64,000 nucleotides of DNA from Alphaproteobacteria bacterium (GTDB lineage: Bacteria > Pseudomonadota > Alphaproteobacteria > Rickettsiales > UBA1997). Where the stretch lies: NCBI GenBank assembly GCA_021151765.1, contig JAGKWR010000012.1, positions 1-64,000 of the forward strand. The letters are read 5' to 3'. Positions 28,204-37,181 of the stretch are shown piece after piece (the stretch's first letter is position 1; the number at the start of each line of letters is the position of its first letter). Position numbers and translations under genes: made by a program. The notes beneath the pieces are model-generated. The model was given only the letters and a program-made list of their open reading frames with translations, was not told the DNA's origin and searched no databases.

Positions 28204-30165
28204 ATGCTTTTAAAACTTACGGTATTCTTGCCGCTTTTCGGCTTTTTGTTTTCTGGTTTCTTCTCAAGAATTTTGAACAAAAACTTCGCTGACAAATTCG
28301 CCCAAATTTTTTCTAGCACTTTGCTAATTTCTGCGGCGATTTGCGCTGTCCTTACTTTCATCGACGTTCACAACAATAAAATCAACCAAGTTGTTCCGAT
28401 CATGAGTTGGATTTCTTCTGGCGATTTTGCGGTTAATTGGGCTTTGAAACTAGATTCCCTAACCGCAATTATGTTGATCGTTGTAACGGTGGTTTCAAGC
28501 TTGGTTCACATATACTCAACAGCTTACATGCACGAAGACAAATCGATTGCACGTTTCATGTCTTATTTGTCACTCTTCACTTTTTTCATGTTGATTTTAG
28601 TGACCGCTGACAATTTCTTGCAGCTTTTCGTTGGTTGGGAAGGCGTTGGTGTTGCTTCTTATTTATTGATTGGCTTTTGGTTCAAAAAAGAATCCGCCAA
28701 TAATGCCGCTATCAAAGCTTTCGTTGCCAATCGTGTTGGTGATTTTGGTTTAATTTTAGCAATTTCTTTAATTTACGTAACCTTTGGAACTGTAGAATTT
28801 GCTCCCGTTTTTGCGGCTGTATGTCATCATGTAGGAGCAACTTTTAATATGTTCGGGATGGAATTCAACACCATCAACACAATTTGCGTTTTACTATTCA
28901 TTGGTGCGATGGGTAAGTCTGCACAAATTGGCTTACACGTTTGGCTTGCAGATGCTATGGAAGGTCCGACTCCAGTTTCAGCTTTGATTCACGCTGCTAC
29001 AATGGTTACCGCTGGCGTATTTTTAGTTGCGCGCTGTTCCCCTATTTTTGAGTTCTCTCCTTTCGCTTTAGGAATCGTAACTTTAGTTGGAGCTGCAACT
29101 GCTTTGTTTGCTGCAACAATTGCCTTAACTCAAAATGACATCAAAAAAATCATCGCTTACTCAACTTGCTCACAGCTTGGTTACATGTTCTTCGCTTGCG
29201 GCGTTTCAGCTTATTCTGCTGCCGTTTTCCACTTGGCAACTCACGCTTTTTTCAAAGCTTTGTTGTTCCTTGGTGCCGGCTCGGTAATTCACGCAATGCA
29301 TCACGAACAAGATATACAAAAAATGGGCGGAATCTGGAAAAAAATTCCGATCACTTATGCGATGATGTGGATTGGTTCTTTAGCATTAGCTGGTTTCCCT
29401 CCATTTGCAGGATTCTATTCTAAAGACGTGATTTTAGAAGCAGCTTTCATGTCACACTCTCCTTTCGGTAAATTAGCTTATGGTATGGGAATCACTGCTG
29501 CTTTCTTAACCGCTTTTTATTCTTGGAGATTATTGTTCTTAACCTTCCACGGCAAAACTCGTGCTGATCATCACACTTTTGATCATGCTCACGAATCACC
29601 AATTGCAATGTTGATCCCGCTTTTCGTATTGGCGATTGGCTCAGTTGCTGCTGGTTTCGTTGGTGCAAAATTTTTGAACATGGTTTCAGCAGAACATAAT
29701 TTTTTCGAAAACGTAATTTATGTTGGTGAATCTAAATTAGAATTGTTGGAAGAAATCCACCATGCACCAACTTTAGTTAAAATTTCTCCGCTTATTGTCG
29801 GCGTTGTTGCAATCGCCTTGGCTTACGTGTTTTATTTAGTTAAGACTGACTTGCCTTCTAAATTAGCAAACACCTTCAAACCTTTGTATCGACTTTCTTT
29901 GAATAAATGGTATTTTGACGAAATCTACGATTGCATTTTTGTGCGTCCGACTAAAAAAATCGGCGACTTCTTGTGGCGTATTATCGACATTAAATTTGTT
30001 GACGGTATGCCAAATGGCTTAGTTGCTTTATGTAAAAAAGCTTCGGGTTACACCAGCAAATTGCAAACTGGTTTTATTTACAACTATGCTTTAGCAATCG
30101 TAATTGGCGTTGTAATTTTAGCACTATTTCTAGTTTCTTCCCTGAAAACTCTATTAGTTTTCTAA
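28204..30165 (+). CDS. nuoL: NADH-quinone oxidoreductase subunit L
   Basis: Large antiporter-like proton-pumping subunit of complex I in the membrane arm. The 653-residue protein has the family's LQLFVGWEGVGVASYLLIGFW near 140, GKSAQIGLHVWLADAMEGPTPVSALIHAATMVTAG near 238-272 and SQLGYMFFACG near 322. Length is normal, including the C-terminal lateral helix region. It stands alone: nuoK and nuoM, usual neighbours, are not here. Confidence 0.97.
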   Translation: MLLKLTVFLPLFGFLFSGFFSRILNKNFADKFAQIFSSTLLISAAICAVLTFIDVHNNKINQVVPIMSWISSGDFAVNWALKLDSLTAIMLIVVTVVSSLVHIYSTAYMHEDKSIARFMSYLSLFTFFMLILVTADNFLQLFVGWEGVGVASYLLIGFWFKKESANNAAIKAFVANRVGDFGLILAISLIYVTFGTVEFAPVFAAVCHHVGATFNMFGMEFNTINTICVLLFIGAMGKSAQIGLHVWLADAMEGPTPVSALIHAATMVTAGVFLVARCSPIFEFSPFALGIVTLVGAATALFAATIALTQNDIKKIIAYSTCSQLGYMFFACGVSAYSAAVFHLATHAFFKALLFLGAGSVIHAMHHEQDIQKMGGIWKKIPITYAMMWIGSLALAGFPPFAGFYSKDVILEAAFMSHSPFGKLAYGMGITAAFLTAFYSWRLLFLTFHGKTRADHHTFDHAHESPIAMLIPLFVLAIGSVAAGFVGAKFLNMVSAEHNFFENVIYVGESKLELLEEIHHAPTLVKISPLIVGVVAIALAYVFYLVKTDLPSKLANTFKPLYRLSLNKWYFDEIYDCIFVRPTKKIGDFLWRIIDIKFVDGMPNGLVALCKKASGYTSKLQTGFIYNYALAIVIGVVILALFLVSSLKTLLVF

Positions 30166-30169
30166 CAAG

Positions 30170-30796
30170 GTGAAAAACCCATTTCAAAGACAAAAATTAA
30201 TCACCACCTTAATTTTTATTATTCTGATTTTCACCATCTCTGCTTGTGAGTTTACCAAGTCTTTATGGAGCAACTCTTATCCAGAAAAAATCAAAGAAAT
30301 TGCCATTACTCGAGATAATAACTACATAATTTTCCTTGGCGAAAATAATCACTACGTTTTTGATGATCACGAAAACTTTATAAAAACTCTGCTAGCCCTA
30401 AAAAATAATCACACAGTTGAAATCGACTCTGAAGAAAGCCATTTCAAAATGATTGATAAAGTTCGTTTTAAAGCACTAATTCGCTTCAAAACTTTTGATT
30501 TGCAACTCTCCGAAATAGAAATTGAAGAATTAACTCAAACTCACTTTAAAAAGTCGGAGGAAGAAAATTCATGGATTATGGATCTACAAATAATAGGCCA
30601 TAAATACAAAAATAATGAGGATTTTGATTCTTATATCGCTAAACTGGAAAAACAGGAAGATGAATACGAAATTGAAATTCGACAACCATTTACTTTTAGC
30701 AGAGAAATTGAAGACGTTGTTTTAACCCCTTTTGCAATTAGCGCTGATGCTTTAATATTTGCTAAAGAGCTATTTTTTATACCTTTCAAAGAATAA
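30170..30796 (+). CDS. Putative lipoprotein of unknown function
   Basis: A 208-residue protein with a GTG start at 30170, four bases after nuoL. Residues 1-26 form a lipoprotein signal ending in TISAC. The mature part is rich in Glu, Lys and Phe, with no motif I recognise, and ends in a hydrophobic AISADALIFAKELFFIPF. The TP...SADAL...P ending is faintly like YceK/YidQ lipoproteins, but that is weak. It probably shares a transcript with nuoL and the flavin reductase. Confidence 0.65.
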   Translation: MKNPFQRQKLITTLIFIILIFTISACEFTKSLWSNSYPEKIKEIAITRDNNYIIFLGENNHYVFDDHENFIKTLLALKNNHTVEIDSEESHFKMIDKVRFKALIRFKTFDLQLSEIEIEELTQTHFKKSEEENSWIMDLQIIGHKYKNNEDFDSYIAKLEKQEDEYEIEIRQPFTFSREIEDVVLTPFAISADALIFAKELFFIPFKE

Positions 30797-30797
30797 T

Positions 30798-31406
30798 ATG
30801 GATCCAAGAAAATTGCGCGATTGCTTAGGACTTTTTTCAACAGGAATAATAATTGCCTGTGCACGTCGCAAAAACTTTCTAACTGAAAAAATTGATGCCG
30901 AAAAGATTCTCCACAACAAAATTTTTTCGGAAAAAATCCTAAATAATAAACTGATAAATGAGACTAACTTAGGCAAAACCTTACTTGAAAAACTCAAAGA
31001 AATTTTTGCCGATGAATTTTTCGGTATGACGATTAATTCTTTCAGTTCAGTCTCTTTGAATCCGCCCTTGGTTTCATTCTGCATTGATAATAAATCATCA
31101 AATTTAGAACTATTTAAGAAAAATAGAACTTTCTCGCTAAATATCCTAAGCGAAAGTCAACAGAGCTTATCCAGCGGCTTTGCCACCCCAAAAAATAGCA
31201 AAAAATGGGATATAGAACCTTATTCCTTAGGAAAATATGGTAACCCTATTTTCGAGAACTCTCTAGCTTATTTTGAATGCAAAAAACACCGTATTATTAA
31301 AGCCGGTGATCATCATATTATAATTGGTGAGATAATAGATTTTGCTAAATTAAATGAGGCTAAACCTCTAATGTACTTCCAAGGTAAATATCGCAACATT
31401 TCTTAG
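30798..31406 (+). CDS. Flavin reductase-like FMN-binding protein with an internal insertion
   Basis: A split-barrel flavin reductase domain of 202 residues: LGLFSTGIIIACA near 10-22, GMTINSFSSVSLNPPLVSFC near 76-95, and FECKKHRIIKAGDHHIIIGEI near the C-terminus. In the family the first two blocks are about ten residues apart; here about 50 lysine/asparagine-rich residues (about 24-72) lie between them, including a doubled AEKILHNKIF/SEKILNNKLI. ATG at 30798, one base after the previous stop. Activity with the insertion is uncertain. Confidence 0.75.
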   Translation: MDPRKLRDCLGLFSTGIIIACARRKNFLTEKIDAEKILHNKIFSEKILNNKLINETNLGKTLLEKLKEIFADEFFGMTINSFSSVSLNPPLVSFCIDNKSSNLELFKKNRTFSLNILSESQQSLSSGFATPKNSKKWDIEPYSLGKYGNPIFENSLAYFECKKHRIIKAGDHHIIIGEIIDFAKLNEAKPLMYFQGKYRNIS

Positions 31407-31411
31407 TAATT

Positions 31412-34400
31412 TTACCTACTTGAGGTGGTATTTCTAAACTGAGTCTTAGTTCTAGAATATGCTGCTTCTAAAAAATTTTCAAATCTACGATCAAATTCTA
31501 GTTCACCTTCCGTCCTTTCAACTCTGTTAGAGTAAAGAGTTTCTGTGAATAAATATGGACTCAATGCTTTTAAAGCTACACCAAGCAATTTTTCAGATGA
31601 TCTATTCGCTGTAAACAATCCTTCTTTAAAAGAATTTGTTCTAAAACTTTTGGAGAATGCAATCATACTATTGTGCAGCTCTTCTACATTATCATTATCT
31701 CCAAAAAGCAATTTTATATCTTCAACAACCTTTGTATTTTTTGGTAAAATATTGCCTTTGTTTAGAATCGCTATTTTTATAAATTTATTAATTTTCTCTT
31801 TTTCCTCATCATTTGGTTCCAAACGTGACTCACCGATAATTCCAACCTCTCTGGCAGAATTTATTATTGTTGAACTGATAACGGATTTTAAGATTTTATT
31901 GATCTCTATTTTTGCACTCTCAATTTTCTTCTCCAGTTCTTCTGCTTCTTGACCTTCTCTTACTTTAGCAATTTCCTGAGCAATCATTGGATTATTTGTC
32001 ACTATTTCAAACTGTTGATCCTTCTGATTTGGACTCTGGGTTCTTATTATAGTAATATGTGCGTTACTTCCATTTTTATACTCCTCATTAGGAAAAAACA
32101 TTTTCGAAGATACTTTATGGTAGTATTGCGATATGGATGAAGTGGTAATTACGATATCTGATACGACAGGAACAAATCCCAAACTATTCCCATTTGGTTG
32201 AGCAACACTAGTACTTGGGACTTTTTTGTTTTTACCAAGATTCGACTGATGCTTCGCAAGGGGATTTCCAAATGGAAGGGCACCTATACTATTACTACTT
32301 TTTACTGTACTGTTGCTTTGTACGGTATTGCAACTGAGAAAACTTTGATCATCATCGAGTTCTTTTACTTCTTCTTTTACTTCTTCTTTTACTTCTTCTT
32401 TTACTTCTTCTTTTACTTCTTCTTTTACTTCTTCTTTTACTTCTTCTTGCACTGCTTCTTCTACTACTACTTGCACTGCTTCTTGATCCACTGAAGATTC
32501 TTCTAACGATTCAATTCTTTTATTATCAATTCTTTCTTCTTTCGGCGAAATTTCTCTAAGTTGTTCAATAATGTATACAAAAGTCCTAAAATCAGGTTTT
32601 TTTGATAACTCATCACTACTAGTATTATATTCATATACATATTCGTTATCACCTTCGTAGCCCGTAATACGGAATATAATTTGGTGTTGAGAATCTTTTG
32701 TTATTTTAAGATTAAAATCTCCTACCGTTAATTCGTCGCCTTCTTGTACAATTAAATTTTTATACAAACTTATAACCTTTTGCTCATAACAATATTTATT
32801 TATTAAGAAGTTATTAAATTTGTTGTACAATAATGTAATCTGTTCTTCTGGAAAGCCAGGATATCTCTCACCATCAAACTCAAATTCTTTGCCATCTTTT
32901 ATAATTGTTAATTTTGATTCCGATTTTTTTTCATATTTAATATCATCTATTTCTAATGATTCCGACCCTACAAAACTCATAGCTTCAAGAATATACTTTG
33001 GAAACCAAGCATAATAAAGATTGTAAGGATTGTAGTGATTTATCGTAGATTCTATTTCAGAAGATGAATAAATTTCCCCATATTCTGGTGTTGTTTCGGC
33101 TTGTGCCTGATCGTAATAATAGAATTCTAATATAGCCTGATCGAAAAAATCCAATGATGGTCTTAGAGATGATTCGTCACCAAAAATATATTCCTCAGAG
33201 CCTTTCGAGAGATTAACTATATTCCTTCCTTTCTCATCAGTTTGTCTTTTTAAAATATATTCACCTATTTCTAGGCTTGATCCAACTTCTGGGATTAAAT
33301 GTTCAAACCATTTTTTTATATTCTCTTCATATTTATATTCAGCTAACAAAAATTTCTCAAATTTATTACAAATTTCCATTATTACTTCATCTGGAAGTTT
33401 CGAATATTCTGCAGAACTAGAATTATATTCGATGCCATCTTTTATTATCACGAATTCCGATTCTGATATTTTTTCATAAGAAATAGACTCATCTATCTTA
33501 GCTTTTTCTATTCCGTACATCCAATAAAGAAGCCATTCTTTAAAAATCTTAGGATTATCGCTGACGACAATATTTTCCGATTGCGATTTATCATTAGCCA
33601 TTTCGTGAACTTCTGCAACTTTTACATCTTGATCTGAATTTTTAGATTCCAAATTATCACTTTTTGTTAATTCCAATTGTTCTGAAATTTGTTGGCTTTC
33701 AACTTCTGCTTTTTTTACGTACTCCGTTACGATTGGTAGCAAAGATGACAAAAAATTCGCTGTTTTTTCTAGCCTATCTAAAGAATCTTTGGCACTTATT
33801 ATTGGCGTCTTCGCTTTTATCTCTGATATGTATATTGTATAACTATATTTCTTTTCATCATTCTGACCATTTTTAAGATAAATTATCAAATCGTTTTTTC
33901 TTACTAAAGCTGCTATATCAAAATTAACATAATTAACATCAACCCGTGATAATCGTTTTTTCAATTCTTCGTTTTTTTCACATCCTTCATAAATCTTTTT
34001 CGCATCTGCCAAGATTTTTTTTATTAACTCTGATTTTTTTTCTGAATCTGCGTTTTTTCGTTTTGCAGTTCTTTCCTTTTCTTGATCAGCTGGGTTAGAA
34101 GCTTTCTCTACTTCTATTACTCTTTCCTCCTTATGAGCATTTTGTAACAAACTTAGCTCATCTCTTTCTATTTCTGTACTGACAGCCTTACTTTTACTTT
34201 GAGGCTGTGATGGTAATTTTTTGGTACTGTTAGAAGTAACACTAGATATTGTGGAAGAATCAAAATGTCTAGTTGCGTAACTTTTTGTGCTAATCGAGTC
34301 TGGAGTAGAGGAGACTGTTTGCTCATCTCCCGTCACATTGGAATTATTTTCAAACTCGTAGTTATTCCAACGATTATTATTCTCTAACTTCTCTTCAACA

Positions 34401-37027
34401 ACATGCATCACATCTTTTTCTGAGTGCGGCTCAAATTTCTGACGCAACTCCTCTAAGATTTTTGCATATAAGCCAATCTTTAATTCATCGTCATTTTTTT
34501 GAGGATCTAACTCTGCAATTTTTGCTTCTAAATAACCAATAGCGTGTTTCAGATCATCTTGTCTTGTGTTAGCATCAATCGTTTCCTTTAAAGAAGGTCT
34601 ATCGACTATTTCATTGGCTTTAGAGTTACTTCTTTCAATAATTATAAAACGTGAAACGCTATCTTGCTGATCAAATTCTATTGCCGTTCTATCACGATTT
34701 GCCTGCATTAATGTATTCCAAGTCAATCCTTCTAAGTGACGAACCTGAATATATTGATGAGTTATGCCGAGACTGGCATTTCCGTAGTCACCACCAATAT
34801 AATTATTCGCATCAAAAAAACTTAAAATTTTAGAATTACCATTTTCTTCTAAGAACTTATTTAATTCTTCCCGCGTTTTAAAAATCGTACAATTCGAGCT
34901 TTCTTCAGCTGACGTAACTTCGTGTGTATTAACCGAGCTTTTGTCTACGTAATAGGTTGAATCTGTCAAAGCGGAAACATCATCATCTGTTTCTACAATT
35001 TTATTTTTCTTAAATATTCGATAATATGTCGTTTTGTCTTTATAATACGGTAAAATTATGGTGTCAGCATTACAGCGATTTGCTATTTGTTCTAAATCAT
35101 CTTCTGAAGGTTGATTTCTTTGATTAATTTCAAAATCCATCAAAATATATTGCATCTTTTGACCATCTGCCAAGCCAGCCATTTCTAATGGAATCTTACC
35201 AATCAAACTTTCATTTTGGTCATCTTCTGGGTTTACATTATTTGATTGCAGCCCTTCATCTTTAATTTCAATCGAAATATCTGCCGCTTCGAACTCTTTT
35301 TGTGCTCTTTCTCTTCTATTAATAAGGTCTAATCTTTGCTGTTGTCGATCACGTAATTTTTGATCGTATTTTTGCAAACTTTCTTCCAATTTTTTTGAAT
35401 CGAATTTCTCAGCGATAGTTACTATACGCTCTAAATTTTGTGATAAAAATTCATATACTTTTTGATATTGAGTTGCTGTATCAAAACCCTCTTTGCGCAA
35501 TAATTTTTCTAATTTTTCGATTTCTGTTTTTTCAATTATTTGACTCTTGATCACTAAATCCGCTAGCTTCTTTAAGTGATCTTTTTCACTTCCTTTAAAT
35601 TTGACTGTTTCATTAGAAGCAATATCCCAATATTTTTCAGATTTAGGAGCCTCGGGTTTAAATTTATATTCTTCTATAAAATTTTGGATGCTATCTAATA
35701 GTAATGAAGTGTCGCTTGGATTATTTTCCAAATTCTGCTGAATCACGTTCATTTTGGCTTTGAGTCGCTCTATCTCAATCTCAATTTTATCTAAACTTTC
35801 ACTAGCACCATAAGTGACAACCATCGCACCTTTTTTTGTCAAATCTTTGATCAGTTTGCTGCGTTCTATTTCACTATTATCAAGAAACTGAGCATAAAAA
35901 TATGATTCATCAAGCTGAATTAAATGAGAACGCAGATCTTCTTGTTGCGTAAGCTCAGATAATTTTTCTAATCCGTTAATTAGATCTACGTTTATAACTT
36001 TGATTCCAGAATCTGAATTTTCATTGGCTCTTTGGACCGCTTGAAATATAATTTCACTAATTTTTGTTTTACCACCGCCTTTAGGAATTCTGATATCAGC
36101 TTTACCTTTTCTTCTAAAAAGGATGCGATCAATTTCTTGCAATGCCATTGCTTGATCAAAAGACAATACTTTAAGACTTTCGGATTGTGTCGATGTAACA
36201 GAATCTGAGGAAGATACAGAATCTTGTACAGATCTAATCTCACTTCTAAATTCTATCTTTTTTAAAGACGGGTTCATCAATGCTATGTTCATTGCACCGC
36301 CAGATTTTAAAACACTAATTTGCTCTAAAAATATCTCTCTTGGATAAGATATTTGTGAATCCAAAAGATTCTGACTACCAATAAACTCTTTTTTCTTTCT
36401 ACGTTTCTGAACCCCAGCTTTTGTGGGCAAATTTTCTTGAGAACCTTTTAAAACTTCAGCCAAAGATTTTTTTGCATCACTAAATGCTCCTTTTGTAGTA
36501 TCTAGGAAAGCATTGCTTTTTTGTCTTTCTAGTTTGTGTGCTTGATTCATGATCAAACGAAATTCACGTATCAAAGCATATTGATAAAACACCATTGGTG
36601 CTTCATGAGCTCGGGGATTGGCTTCTTTAAAACGTTTAAAAAAATACGATAATTCTGATTCTTCCAATTGCAAAATATCATCGCGTGAATTTGCCTCTTC
36701 TATTCGCTTGAGACAAATTTTAACTTGATCGGAGAGTTTTGAATTTTGTTGTGCAGCACTTGGTGTTCCAACATTAGCAAAAAAATTACGATCTTCTTCA
36801 AAGTCTAGATTAATACCACACAGATTGAATTTGAGAAGATTGTATAATTGTTCTTGATTCAATCCTAAGTTACTGATTCTCAATAAATCTTCTTTGTAAA
36901 CCCCTTGGTATCTCAAACCATCTGGTGGGAAAGGAGATATTTGTAGTCGTTCTTTTGATCCTGTCTTTTCTTCAATCATTTGATGGGTAAAGCTATTTTG
37001 AGGTTTGTTGTATTCGTCTTGTGGCAA
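31412..37027 (-). CDS. Giant helicase-like repeat protein
   Basis: A 1,871-residue protein with no family I can name. Residues 313-321 hold a Walker A-like IPKGGGKT, 383-385 a DES (in QLDES) and about 404-410 VTYGAS, matching the order of superfamily 2 motifs I, II and III. Residues 746-790 contain SFFDANNYIGGDYG and QANRDR, resembling motifs V and VI and the DUF3638/DUF3645 helicase-like region of large bacterial and eukaryotic proteins. Long charged coiled-coil and Ser-rich linkers follow, then two related segments (about 1186-1305 and 1366-1500), seven EEVK repeats (1528-1555) and a C-terminal domain. The start may be TTG at 37027 or ATG at 36979; no good ribosome binding site decides it. 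A secreted effector is possible. Confidence 0.7.
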   Translation of the reverse strand: MPQDEYNKPQNSFTHQMIEEKTGSKERLQISPFPPDGLRYQGVYKEDLLRISNLGLNQEQLYNLLKFNLCGINLDFEEDRNFFANVGTPSAAQQNSKLSDQVKICLKRIEEANSRDDILQLEESELSYFFKRFKEANPRAHEAPMVFYQYALIREFRLIMNQAHKLERQKSNAFLDTTKGAFSDAKKSLAEVLKGSQENLPTKAGVQKRRKKKEFIGSQNLLDSQISYPREIFLEQISVLKSGGAMNIALMNPSLKKIEFRSEIRSVQDSVSSSDSVTSTQSESLKVLSFDQAMALQEIDRILFRRKGKADIRIPKGGGKTKISEIIFQAVQRANENSDSGIKVINVDLINGLEKLSELTQQEDLRSHLIQLDESYFYAQFLDNSEIERSKLIKDLTKKGAMVVTYGASESLDKIEIEIERLKAKMNVIQQNLENNPSDTSLLLDSIQNFIEEYKFKPEAPKSEKYWDIASNETVKFKGSEKDHLKKLADLVIKSQIIEKTEIEKLEKLLRKEGFDTATQYQKVYEFLSQNLERIVTIAEKFDSKKLEESLQKYDQKLRDRQQQRLDLINRRERAQKEFEAADISIEIKDEGLQSNNVNPEDDQNESLIGKIPLEMAGLADGQKMQYILMDFEINQRNQPSEDDLEQIANRCNADTIILPYYKDKTTYYRIFKKNKIVETDDDVSALTDSTYYVDKSSVNTHEVTSAEESSNCTIFKTREELNKFLEENGNSKILSFFDANNYIGGDYGNASLGITHQYIQVRHLEGLTWNTLMQANRDRTAIEFDQQDSVSRFIIIERSNSKANEIVDRPSLKETIDANTRQDDLKHAIGYLEAKIAELDPQKNDDELKIGLYAKILEELRQKFEPHSEKDVMHVVEEKLENNNRWNNYEFENNSNVTGDEQTVSSTPDSISTKSYATRHFDSSTISSVTSNSTKKLPSQPQSKSKAVSTEIERDELSLLQNAHKEERVIEVEKASNPADQEKERTAKRKNADSEKKSELIKKILADAKKIYEGCEKNEELKKRLSRVDVNYVNFDIAALVRKNDLIIYLKNGQNDEKKYSYTIYISEIKAKTPIISAKDSLDRLEKTANFLSSLLPIVTEYVKKAEVESQQISEQLELTKSDNLESKNSDQDVKVAEVHEMANDKSQSENIVVSDNPKIFKEWLLYWMYGIEKAKIDESISYEKISESEFVIIKDGIEYNSSSAEYSKLPDEVIMEICNKFEKFLLAEYKYEENIKKWFEHLIPEVGSSLEIGEYILKRQTDEKGRNIVNLSKGSEEYIFGDESSLRPSLDFFDQAILEFYYYDQAQAETTPEYGEIYSSSEIESTINHYNPYNLYYAWFPKYILEAMSFVGSESLEIDDIKYEKKSESKLTIIKDGKEFEFDGERYPGFPEEQITLLYNKFNNFLINKYCYEQKVISLYKNLIVQEGDELTVGDFNLKITKDSQHQIIFRITGYEGDNEYVYEYNTSSDELSKKPDFRTFVYIIEQLREISPKEERIDNKRIESLEESSVDQEAVQVVVEEAVQEEVKEEVKEEVKEEVKEEVKEEVKEEVKELDDDQSFLSCNTVQSNSTVKSSNSIGALPFGNPLAKHQSNLGKNKKVPSTSVAQPNGNSLGFVPVVSDIVITTSSISQYYHKVSSKMFFPNEEYKNGSNAHITIIRTQSPNQKDQQFEIVTNNPMIAQEIAKVREGQEAEELEKKIESAKIEINKILKSVISSTIINSAREVGIIGESRLEPNDEEKEKINKFIKIAILNKGNILPKNTKVVEDIKLLFGDNDNVEELHNSMIAFSKSFRTNSFKEGLFTANRSSEKLLGVALKALSPYLFTETLYSNRVERTEGELEFDRRFENFLEAAYSRTKTQFRNTTSSR
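32363..32446 (-). repeat. 12-bp x 7 tandem repeat encoding EEVK
   Basis: Seven uninterrupted copies of a 12-base unit (TTTTACTTCTTC on the plus strand) encode seven EEVK tetrapeptides, residues 1528-1555 of the giant protein. The near-identical copies make it a candidate variable-number repeat that stays in frame with any copy change. Confidence 0.95.
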
Positions 37028-37181
37028 ATGTACAAAGCAAGCTCTACATCTATTTTAAGTAACACAAAAATTACAACTAAAATGTTTTGTAATCACCATT
37101 TTCAGAAGTAATTCTTTCAGATTCCTGTCTTCAATTTTAAAAAATCAAAAACAGAAATCCAAAAGTTGTGCAATTCAATAT

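Noticed and set aside
32198..32494. Plus-strand frame rich in FYFF repeats
   Set aside because: It is the complement of the EEVK repeat inside the giant minus-strand gene.
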